35,846 bases of DNA from CAKVLS01 sp045638465. GTDB lineage: Bacteria; Bacillota; Clostridia; Christensenellales; UBA1242. A program made the position numbers and the translations under genes. This document shows, piece after piece, positions 23,566 through 31,205 of the stretch (within the stretch, counting starts at the first letter, position 1; every line of letters begins with the position of its first letter). The notes below the pieces were generated by a model. The model saw nothing but the letters and a program-made list of their open reading frames with translations. It made no database searches and was not told the DNA's origin. The stretch is taken from positions 1 through 35,846 of the forward strand of contig JAZUBK010000018.1 of assembly GCA_045638465.1 (NCBI GenBank). The letters run 5' to 3'.

Positions 23566-26430
23566 TTATTTGTTTTCTGTTTTTGCAACTGCTTTCTTAG
23601 TAGTCGCTTTTTTAGTAGTTGATTTTGTAGAAGTTGATTTTTTTGTAGTAGGTTTAGTTTCTTTTGTTTTAGGGGCTACTACTTCTTCTGTTTTTTCTTC
23701 ATTTTCTACTACTACGATTTTGTTTGCTACAGTTTCGATTGCAGTTTCGGCAACTTCTTCGTCGATAAGTTTTTTTGCTTTTGACTTATCCATAAAGTAA
23801 TAAATAAGTTTCAAAACTTCAAATACAGGAATAATTGCAAATGCAAAACCTACAACGATAAGCCATTGAATAGCAGATAGCTTAGCAATCTTAAACGCTA
23901 CGCTCAAGAAAGGTACAAACTCAAGAAGTAATACTACTACAACACCAAAACCAAATGCTACCCAAACCATTTTGTTGCGAAGTGGGTTTTTGTTAAAGAT
24001 GCTGCCTTGTGTTTGTGAGTTGAACATATGGAATAATTGAACAAAGTTTAGTGCAAGGAAAGCTGCAGTTGGGGCTGCGTCTAAGCTCCAATAAGTTCTA
24101 GCAATAATATATGCTGTTACAACGATTAAAGTTTGTATGAAACCGCCAAGCAAAATATTAATACCTGTTCTTCCACCAATTATACTTTCGTCTTGCTTTC
24201 TAGGTGGTTGATTCATTACAGATTTTTCTGCAGGTTCTACACCAAGAGCAATAGCAGGTAGGGTGTCAGTAATCAAGTTTACAAACAAAATTTGAACAGG
24301 GATAAGGAATGTTGCGCCAGGGAATAAGAATGTCGCAATAAAGATTGCAAGAACTTCTGCTGCATTTGAGCTAAGCAAGAATTGGATTGTCTTTTTGATA
24401 TTTCCAAAGATTTTTCTTCCTTCTTCTACGGCTACAACGATTGTTGCGAAGTTGTCATCGGTAAGTACCATATCAGCAACTTCTTTTGTAACCTCAGTAC
24501 CAGTAATACCCATACCAATACCGATGTTTGCGTTTTTGATAGATGGAGCATCATTTACACCGTCACCAGTCATAGCAACTACTTTGCCATTTGCTTTTAG
24601 GGCTTTTACTATTCTAACCTTATGCTCTGGGCTTACACGTGTAAATACTCTAAATTTGTTAATTTCTTTTACTAGTTGTTCATCTGTAAAGTTGTCTAGG
24701 TATGCACCTTCAATAACTTCTTTTTCAGATTTAATCATTTTTAATTCTTTTGCAATAGCACATGCAGTATCTCTATGGTCGCCTGTAATCATAATGGCTC
24801 TCATACCTGCTTGTTTACATTTTTCGATAGCCGCAAAAACTTCTTTACGTGGTGGGTCGATCATACCAGTAAGACCAATAAATGTTAGGTGTTCTTCTTT
24901 TAGTTCTTTTTCGGTATAATGTGCACCTTCTTTGTATTTAGGGCCTTCTGATATTGCATAGCCCAAAACTCTCAAAGCTTTGCTTCCCAAAGTTTTACTT
25001 GCTTCCATGATGTTGTCTTTGTGCTTTTTAGTAATCTTTTGAGTTTTTCCATTGATTACTATATTGTCACATCTTTTTAGCAATTCGTCTACAGCGCCTT
25101 TTGTATAAACGCAAACGTTACCGCCAACTAGGTTTGCAGTAGACATAAGTTTACGGTCAGAGTCAAATGGTATCTCGCCGATTCTTTTGAACTCTTTGTC
25201 TATTTTTGATTTGATAACAGATTTTTGTTCTGCAAAAGCAATAAGTGCAGTTTCTGTTGGGTCACCAATAAAGTTTTCACCTTGCTTTTTAGAGTCGTTA
25301 CATAAAGTCATACATCTAACAAGTTCCAAAGCTTCGTTGGTGTCTAGTTTTGTATCTTCTGCAGATACAATTTTGCCGTTGAAATAAGTTTCCATAACGG
25401 TCATTTTGTTTTGAGTAATAGTTCCTGTTTTGTCACTACAAATAACTTCGCAACAACCAAGAGTTTCTACTGCATGAAGTTTACGAATAATTACATTTTT
25501 TCTAGCAAGTTTTGTTACACCTAGAGATAGAATAACTGTAACTACAACAGTCAAACTTTCTGGAATAGCAGCAACCGCTACCGCAACCGCAGTAAGGAAG
25601 GCTTCCAAAATCTTAGAAGAATCAAAACATACATTAACTACAAATAGTATTGCAGCTATTGCAAGTACGATAATAGTAAGAACTTTACCAAGTTTTGCAA
25701 GGCTGATTTCTAGAGGGGTTTTGTCGGCTTTTGTTTCGTTTAGCATATTTGCAATTTTACCCATTTCGGTATCATTTGCAACGGCTGTTACTACACCAAC
25801 GCCTCTACCATAAACAACTGTACTAGAAGAAAAACACATATTAACTCTATCGCCTAGAGGGGTCTTTTCTTTTAGTTTGATTGCTGCTTCTTTTTCGGCA
25901 GGTTTGCTCTCACCAGTAAGTGATGCTTCTTCGCACTTTAGCGATGCGCTTTCGATCAAATACATATCAGCTGGTACAACGTCACCTGCTTCTAATACTA
26001 CTACATCACCAACAACAATTTCTGTTGTTTTAATTTTACATATTTTGCCATCTCTCATTACTTTGGCAAAAGGTTGTGACATTTTCTTAAGCGACTCTAA
26101 GGCATTTTCGGCTTTCATTTCTTGAACTGTACCCAAAATTGCGTTTAGAAGTACTATGGCATAGATAATAAAAGCATCAACTAGTTCTGATGGTTGATTT
26201 TCTACTAATGAGATAACCAAAGAAATAGTTGCAGCCACCATAAGTACGATAACCATGATGTCTTTGAACTGAGATAAAAATCTCATCATAAGTGAAACTT
26301 TTTTGCCTTCGGCAAGTTTGTTTTCACCATTTTTTTCTAGTCTTGATTGAGCTTCTGCTTGGGTTAAGCCCTCGTCAGTTGAGTTTAACTCTTTCAAAAC
26401 TTCGTCTTTTGATTTTGAATAAAAACTCAT
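23566..26430 (-). CDS. Calcium-type P-type ATPase (P2A, PacL/LMCA1-like)
   Basis: A 954-aa membrane pump with the full P2A layout: N-terminal cation ATPase domain, TGES at 172-175, the M4 motif PESL at 290-293 keeping the Glu that binds Ca2+, DKTGT with phosphorylated D333, TGDGVND at 621-627, and four C-terminal helices with NLITDTLPA. It is likely to export Ca2+, as Listeria LMCA1 does. After the last helix a tail of some 70 residues contains a Thr/Lys-rich stretch (TTKK repeats) unusual for these pumps. Its AGGAG ribosome site overlaps the TAG stop of argS upstream, so it is translated from the argS mRNA. Confidence 0.93.
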   Translation of the reverse strand: MSFYSKSKDEVLKELNSTDEGLTQAEAQSRLEKNGENKLAEGKKVSLMMRFLSQFKDIMVIVLMVAATISLVISLVENQPSELVDAFIIYAIVLLNAILGTVQEMKAENALESLKKMSQPFAKVMRDGKICKIKTTEIVVGDVVVLEAGDVVPADMYLIESASLKCEEASLTGESKPAEKEAAIKLKEKTPLGDRVNMCFSSSTVVYGRGVGVVTAVANDTEMGKIANMLNETKADKTPLEISLAKLGKVLTIIVLAIAAILFVVNVCFDSSKILEAFLTAVAVAVAAIPESLTVVVTVILSLGVTKLARKNVIIRKLHAVETLGCCEVICSDKTGTITQNKMTVMETYFNGKIVSAEDTKLDTNEALELVRCMTLCNDSKKQGENFIGDPTETALIAFAEQKSVIKSKIDKEFKRIGEIPFDSDRKLMSTANLVGGNVCVYTKGAVDELLKRCDNIVINGKTQKITKKHKDNIMEASKTLGSKALRVLGYAISEGPKYKEGAHYTEKELKEEHLTFIGLTGMIDPPRKEVFAAIEKCKQAGMRAIMITGDHRDTACAIAKELKMIKSEKEVIEGAYLDNFTDEQLVKEINKFRVFTRVSPEHKVRIVKALKANGKVVAMTGDGVNDAPSIKNANIGIGMGITGTEVTKEVADMVLTDDNFATIVVAVEEGRKIFGNIKKTIQFLLSSNAAEVLAIFIATFLFPGATFLIPVQILFVNLITDTLPAIALGVEPAEKSVMNQPPRKQDESIIGGRTGINILLGGFIQTLIVVTAYIIARTYWSLDAAPTAAFLALNFVQLFHMFNSQTQGSIFNKNPLRNKMVWVAFGFGVVVVLLLEFVPFLSVAFKIAKLSAIQWLIVVGFAFAIIPVFEVLKLIYYFMDKSKAKKLIDEEVAETAIETVANKIVVVENEEKTEEVVAPKTKETKPTTKKSTSTKSTTKKATTKKAVAKTENK

Positions 26431-26441
26431 TTTTCTCTCTC

Positions 26442-28145
26442 CTACATTTTTTCCAAAACAGTAATACCAAGAAGTTTTAAGCCATTACTCAAAACTGTTT
26501 GAGTTGCTTTTGTAAGGGCAAGTCTTGTGTGGCATACCTTGTCTGTTTGGATTATTCTGTGATTGTTATAAAACTTATTAAAGGCTTTACAGATTTCAAG
26601 AAGTAGTCTGCTGATATAACAAGGTTCATAATCTCTTGCTACCATCTTAACTGTATCTGGAAAATCGTTCAAAAGTCTTATAAGATTATTACACTCTGGA
26701 TTGTCGATTTCGTCAAAGTCAAACTCTGCTTTGATAAAGTCAGTAAGGTCTTTTACTCCTGCCTTTTCGATAATGCTATTACATCTTGCAGTAGTATATT
26801 GTATGTAAGGGCTAGTCTCTAGGTCAAAGTTTAGTGCCTCGTCTAAATCAAATACAACGTCTTTGATTTTTTCTTGCTTTAGGGCGCTAAATACAACTGC
26901 ACCTATACCAACCGCCTCTGCTATCTTTTTGCTCTCTTCGGTATTACCATACTTTTCGGCAATTACTTTTTCAGCTTTTTCGATAGCGGTTTTGAAAATA
27001 TCTTTTAGCACGGCTTGTTTGCCTTTACGTGAGGCAATCTTTACGCCGTTAGGAAGGCTAAATCTTCCGTAATAAATATGCTCAAGGCCACCTGCATATG
27101 GTCTACCCAAAATCTCAAGTATTTTGAAAAATTGTGCAAAGTGTTGTTTTTGTGATACGTCGGTTACATACAAACTTTTGTCAAAATTGTAACTAATATA
27201 TCTATCGTCAGCCGCCGCCAAATCACGTGTTGCATATAGGCTAGTGCCGTCTGATTTTTTGATCAAACACACACCAAGTTTGTATTTTTCAAGGTCAACA
27301 ATTTTTGCGCCTTGACTATCTTGCAATAGACCTTTGCTCTCTAGCTCATCAACGATAGGTTGCATCTTATCGTTATAATAAGCCTCACCTCTCCAGCTAT
27401 CAAAAGATATATTAAGCAAGGCATAAATCTTCTCTATATCCTCTATTGCTAGTTTGATAAACATATTGTAGATTTTTAGTGCCTCTTCGTCTTTGGTTTC
27501 TATCTTTCTAAACCACTCACGTGCAAGGTCATTTAGGCCCTCGTCATTTTCAGCCTCTGCATTAAACTTTACATACAAGTCTTGTATAGCATCTATACCC
27601 CTTGCCAAAACATCTTCTTCATCACCCCATAATTTGTATGCAGCAATCATCTTGCCAAAAGGTGTTCCGTAGTCGCCAACATAGTTTATAGCAACAGTTT
27701 TGTAACCCAAATAGTTGTGTACTTTTTTGATACACTCACCAATAAGTGTTGTGCTAAGGTGTCCTATGTGCATATATTTTGCAAGGTTGACTGATGAATA
27801 GTCTATACATACTGTTTTGCCTTGGCCCATATCACTGCGACCAAAATTACTTCCACCCATAAGTATTTCGTTGATAATGTTATAACTTAGTTTTTTGCGG
27901 TTAACAAAAAAGTTAAGATAACCGTTTACAACCTCTACCCTATCTACAAAACCATTTGTATTTACTCGCGTAGCTAATTCTTCAGCAATGGCAATAGGGG
28001 CTTTGCGCAAAACTTTCGCAAACGAAAAACAAGGAAGGCAAAAGTCTCCCATTTCAAGGTTTGGAGTAAGTTGCAAATTGTCCGCAGTAAAGTTTATCTC
28101 TTCAGGAAAGTTACATTCGTCTGCGACAAGTTGTTTTAAGTCCAT
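26442..28145 (-). CDS. argS: Arginyl-tRNA synthetase
   Basis: ArgRS, 567 aa, class I synthetase charging tRNA-Arg. HIGH is at 126-129 (KYMHIGH), preceded by the typical VCIDYSSVNLAK; the KMSKS-loop region is the degenerate ASRKGKQ, as in many bacterial ArgRS. An N-terminal Add-1-like domain (1-100) and a C-terminal DALR anticodon domain (YIQYTTARCNSII onwards) complete it. The frame extends 42 codons upstream, but AAAGGAG lies just before the ATG at 28145. It follows uppP by 74 nt and is followed by the Ca2+ ATPase gene after 11 nt. A weak promoter (TTGCGC-17-TAAGAT) may lie in the gap. Confidence 0.96.
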   Translation of the reverse strand: MDLKQLVADECNFPEEINFTADNLQLTPNLEMGDFCLPCFSFAKVLRKAPIAIAEELATRVNTNGFVDRVEVVNGYLNFFVNRKKLSYNIINEILMGGSNFGRSDMGQGKTVCIDYSSVNLAKYMHIGHLSTTLIGECIKKVHNYLGYKTVAINYVGDYGTPFGKMIAAYKLWGDEEDVLARGIDAIQDLYVKFNAEAENDEGLNDLAREWFRKIETKDEEALKIYNMFIKLAIEDIEKIYALLNISFDSWRGEAYYNDKMQPIVDELESKGLLQDSQGAKIVDLEKYKLGVCLIKKSDGTSLYATRDLAAADDRYISYNFDKSLYVTDVSQKQHFAQFFKILEILGRPYAGGLEHIYYGRFSLPNGVKIASRKGKQAVLKDIFKTAIEKAEKVIAEKYGNTEESKKIAEAVGIGAVVFSALKQEKIKDVVFDLDEALNFDLETSPYIQYTTARCNSIIEKAGVKDLTDFIKAEFDFDEIDNPECNNLIRLLNDFPDTVKMVARDYEPCYISRLLLEICKAFNKFYNNHRIIQTDKVCHTRLALTKATQTVLSNGLKLLGITVLEKM

Positions 28146-28219
28146 ATTTCGCTCCTTTTTAGTATGTATATATCTTACCACAAAGGAACACTCGGCGCAA
28201 ATAAAAAGCGAAACTTTTA

Positions 28220-28966
28220 TTAAATAAAGAACGCAACCCCGCCCAAAACAATAAGATAAATAGCAAACCAAATCAAACTTCTTTTTCGGATAATGTCTAG
28301 CATAAACTTAATAGCAAGATATCCACAAATAAATGAACTAATAAAACCTACAATAAGAGGCAATATATCTACCTTGGCAAAGCCGCCGCCAAAAATCTCT
28401 AAAATCAAAGACCCAATAATAATCGGTGCACTCATAAGAAAAGAAAAGTCCGCAACTTTTTCTTTGTCTTTACCCATAACAACACCTGCAGTAATAGTAG
28501 AGCCTGACCTTGACACTCCTGGCAAAATAGCAAAGCCTTGGAATACCCCCATCATAATAGCGGTTTTGCTATCTATCCCTTCGCTACTGCACTTTTTCAT
28601 AGCAATCGTAGTCAAAACCAAAAACGCCGCCGTTACTAAAAAAGCAAACCCAAGCGCTCCTCCAGAAAAACTATCTTCAAAAAAATCTCTAAACAAAAAG
28701 TATATAATCACCGTTGGGACGCACGACAAAGCAAGAAAGCCAACTTCTTTTGAAAAGGGCTTTTTTGCCATCTCAAATATCCTTTTTCGATAATATACAA
28801 TTACCGCAAATAACGTTCCTAGGTGCATAACTATATTAAAAGCGAGGTTGTCCCCCTCTATACCAAATAACCTTTCTAAAAACAAAAGGTGTCCGCTAGA
28901 CGATACGGGCAAAAACTCAGTAAGCCCCTGCACTATACCCAAAACAATCGCAATACCTACACTCAT
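28220..28966 (-). CDS. uppP: Undecaprenyl-diphosphatase UppP (BacA)
   Basis: A 248-aa membrane enzyme that dephosphorylates undecaprenyl diphosphate to recycle the lipid carrier of cell-wall synthesis; it also confers bacitracin tolerance. The two active-site motifs are intact: QGLTEFLPVSSSGH at 13-26 and PGVSRSGST near residue 150. About eight helices; length is at the short end of the family (usually 260-280). The ribosome site AGGGGGAG is 4 nt before the ATG. It is divergent from ychF across 290 bp. That gap has the ychF promoter and no other clear element. Confidence 0.95.
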   Translation of the reverse strand: MSVGIAIVLGIVQGLTEFLPVSSSGHLLFLERLFGIEGDNLAFNIVMHLGTLFAVIVYYRKRIFEMAKKPFSKEVGFLALSCVPTVIIYFLFRDFFEDSFSGGALGFAFLVTAAFLVLTTIAMKKCSSEGIDSKTAIMMGVFQGFAILPGVSRSGSTITAGVVMGKDKEKVADFSFLMSAPIIIGSLILEIFGGGFAKVDILPLIVGFISSFICGYLAIKFMLDIIRKRSLIWFAIYLIVLGGVAFFI

Positions 28967-29194
28967 TTTCTCCCCCTAAAAAAAACATCGCCACTTTTTC
29001 TAACTACTTTACCTATTATGTCCATTGCGGCTTTTATATATAATATATATTAAACTAGTTATTTTATACCTATTTATTATAAAGCCCCTATCAAAACAAT
29101 CTGTTTTCTCCTTTAGTCACGAAAGACTTTCCCTCAAGCCATCATAAAAAAACAAAAGACAAGTTTGACTACTAAAAGAAAGAGGCCAAAAGTA

Positions 29195-29223
29195 TTGACT
29201 TTTTTTGAAAAAGAATATATCTT
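29195..29223 (+). promoter_or_regulatory. Promoter of ychF
   Basis: TTGACT (29195-29200), 17-bp spacer, TATCTT (29218-29223). The transcript would start near 29230, with AAAAGGA before the ATG at 29259. Confidence 0.6.
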
Positions 29224-29258
29224 ATTTTTTGTAAAACAAACAAAAAAGGAATTAATAT

Positions 29259-30356
29259 ATGAAACTAGGTGTAATCGGACTTCCTAACGTAGGAAAAAGC
29301 ACATTATTTAATGCAATAACAAAAGCAGGTGCAGAAAGTGCCAACTATCCTTTCTGTACAATAGAGCCAAACGTTGGTGTTGTAGACGTTCCAGACGAAA
29401 GACTAGAAAAACTAGGTGCTCTATACAACACAAAGAAAATCACCCCTGCCCAAATCGAATTTGTAGATATCGCAGGACTAGTAAAAGGTGCATCTCAAGG
29501 CGAAGGTCTTGGAAATAAGTTTTTAAGCCATATCAGAGAAGTAGACGCTCTAGTTCACGTTGTAAGATGTTTTGAAGATACCAACATCACTCACGTTGAG
29601 GGTTCTATTTCACCACTTAGAGATATCGAAATAATAAACTTAGAACTTATACTTGCCGACCTCGAATCTGTAACTAAGAAAATGGACAAAACTGCAAAGA
29701 TGGCAAAGCAAGGCGACAAAGTAGCAAAGCAAGAAATGGAACTTTTAACCAAGATAAAAGAAACTCTAGAGAGCGAAAAGCCAGTAAGAAGTCTAAGTTT
29801 TAACGAAGAAGAAAAAGCAATAGTTGATGGATTTTTCTTGCTTACAAATAAACCTATTATTTATGTAGCAAATATTGCAGAAGGTGACATTTCTAAAAAA
29901 CCAGAAGAACTACCTTATGTAAAACAAGTAATTGATTATGCAACTAGCGAAAACGCAGGTTATCTTGCTCTTAGCTGCAAAATAGAAGAAGAACTTATCT
30001 TACTAGACCCAGAAGACAGAGAAATGTTTAAAGAAGAACTAGGCCTTACATCTAGCGGTCTTGAAAAATTGATCGTTGCAAGTTATAGACTTCTTGGCCT
30101 TATGAGTTATCTTACTGCAGGAGAAAAAGAAGTAAGAGCTTGGACTATTACTATCGGAACAAAAGCTCCACAGGCGGCGGGAAAAATACATACCGACTTT
30201 GAAAGAGGCTTTATCAGAGCCGAAATCGTAAAATATGACGACCTTATCTCACTTGGTTCATTTGCAAAAGCCAAAGAAACAGGCAAAGTAGCCAGTGTAG
30301 GTAAAGAATACGTTATGCAAGATGGCGACGTTGTATTATTTAAATTTAACGTATAA
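29259..30356 (+). CDS. ychF: Ribosome-binding ATPase YchF
   Basis: A 365-aa Obg-family protein that prefers ATP over GTP and associates with ribosomes. The G1 motif GLPNVGKS is at 7-14, the G3-like DIAGLVKGAS follows near 71, and the NxxE-type G4 (NIAE) replaces NKxD, the change that goes with ATP use. A helical coiled-coil insertion (about 130-200) and the C-terminal TGS domain (KEVRAWTITIGT to the end) are complete. It is a single-gene unit with promoter and terminator. Confidence 0.97.
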   Translation: MKLGVIGLPNVGKSTLFNAITKAGAESANYPFCTIEPNVGVVDVPDERLEKLGALYNTKKITPAQIEFVDIAGLVKGASQGEGLGNKFLSHIREVDALVHVVRCFEDTNITHVEGSISPLRDIEIINLELILADLESVTKKMDKTAKMAKQGDKVAKQEMELLTKIKETLESEKPVRSLSFNEEEKAIVDGFFLLTNKPIIYVANIAEGDISKKPEELPYVKQVIDYATSENAGYLALSCKIEEELILLDPEDREMFKEELGLTSSGLEKLIVASYRLLGLMSYLTAGEKEVRAWTITIGTKAPQAAGKIHTDFERGFIRAEIVKYDDLISLGSFAKAKETGKVASVGKEYVMQDGDVVLFKFNV

Positions 30357-30361
30357 AAAAC

Positions 30362-30395
30362 AAAAAAACTCCAGTTTTTAAATTGGAGTTTTTTT
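30362..30395 (+). terminator. Terminator after ychF
   Basis: ACTCCA (30368-30373) with TGGAGT (30384-30389), extended by A/T pairs, followed by a T-run. The 30396-30520 stretch beyond it shows nothing recognisable. Confidence 0.85.
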
Positions 30396-30521
30396 ATAAA
30401 TTATCTTTTTGTAAGTTTTGTTTTTCTTATGCTGCTATTACTATACTTTACAAAACATATTATTAAAAATATATAACAACTATCTTTGAATATACAGCTA
30501 CTATCTCCATAAATAGCCAAC

Positions 30522-30557
30522 AAAAAAAGACTAGGAAATAATCCTAGTCTTTTTTTA
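30522..30557. terminator. Terminator after the 190-aa membrane-anchored protein gene
   Basis: AGACTAGGA (30528-30536) with TCCTAGTCT (30542-30550), 5-nt loop, A-run giving the minus-strand T-run; 1 bp from the stop codon. Confidence 0.88.
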
Positions 30558-31130
30558 TTATGCGATGTATTCGTTTACAAATCCTTTGATCATAAGGTAA
30601 GTTTCAGCAAATTCACCAGTTACTTTGATTGTAGAGAAATATGCTACAGAGTCAGAAGATACATTTTCGCTAATAGCGTAGATTTTGATAGTGTTTCTTT
30701 CTTGTGATTCTTCGATTTCGAAAATCAATGAGTAGAAAGAGATGCTCTCGCCGTCAACTTTGATAGTTTGTTTTTCATCGCCGTATTTAAACTCAAATAC
30801 AACTTTGCTATCAGAAGTGTTGCTTCTTGAAATGTATGCTCTTGATTCGGTTGTTTCAACTGATACATTATCCAAAGTTTTGTTAAACAATGCAGGAAGA
30901 TATTTTTGCTTTGTAGCGTCTGTCAAAGTTTTTATAACTTCGTCTGCTTTGTCGTCTTTGTTTACTTTTGATACGCCCATAGCTGTCTTTAGATCATTAT
31001 GATAAACAACTAGTTGCTCTGGTGTGCCATAGTCGATTTTTGCACCTACTGTGATGCAAGATAGTATAATAGTTGTCAAAATAAGTATGCCAACCAATGA
31101 TAGTGATACGATAGTAATTACTTTTTTCAT
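30558..31130 (-). CDS. Membrane-anchored extracytoplasmic protein of unknown function
   Basis: A 190-aa protein with a basic start (MKK) and a hydrophobic helix at about 5-30, then a polar, beta-rich domain that is presumably outside the membrane. Cys25 (IILSC) lies in the hydrophobic segment but does not fit a good lipobox. No family recognised. It has its own fully consensus promoter (TTGACA-17-TATAAT) and a strong terminator, so it is likely to be well expressed, directly downstream of ftsH. Confidence 0.7.
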   Translation of the reverse strand: MKKVITIVSLSLVGILILTTIILSCITVGAKIDYGTPEQLVVYHNDLKTAMGVSKVNKDDKADEVIKTLTDATKQKYLPALFNKTLDNVSVETTESRAYISRSNTSDSKVVFEFKYGDEKQTIKVDGESISFYSLIFEIEESQERNTIKIYAISENVSSDSVAYFSTIKVTGEFAETYLMIKGFVNEYIA

Positions 31131-31160
31131 TTTTGTCCTCTTTTATTAACTAATGCTTTT

Positions 31161-31189
31161 ATTATATTTGATAAAGTCTATATTGTCAA
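31161..31189 (-). promoter_or_regulatory. Fully consensus promoter of the 190-aa protein gene
   Basis: TTGACA (31189-31184), exactly 17 bp, TATAAT (31166-31161) on the minus strand, 17 bp after the ftsH stop. Confidence 0.85.
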
Positions 31190-31205
31190 ATACTAATTTT
31201 TGCGA

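Noticed and set aside
24395..24919. 174-aa plus-strand frame opposite the Ca2+ ATPase
   Set aside because: Antisense to conserved P-type ATPase motifs, no ribosome site, composition rich in Ser/Ile/Phe as expected from a shadow.
28967..29194. Possible riboswitch or small RNA between uppP and ychF
   Set aside because: One short hairpin (AGTC-6-GACT near 29116-29131) but no promoter/terminator pair and no recognisable conserved core.
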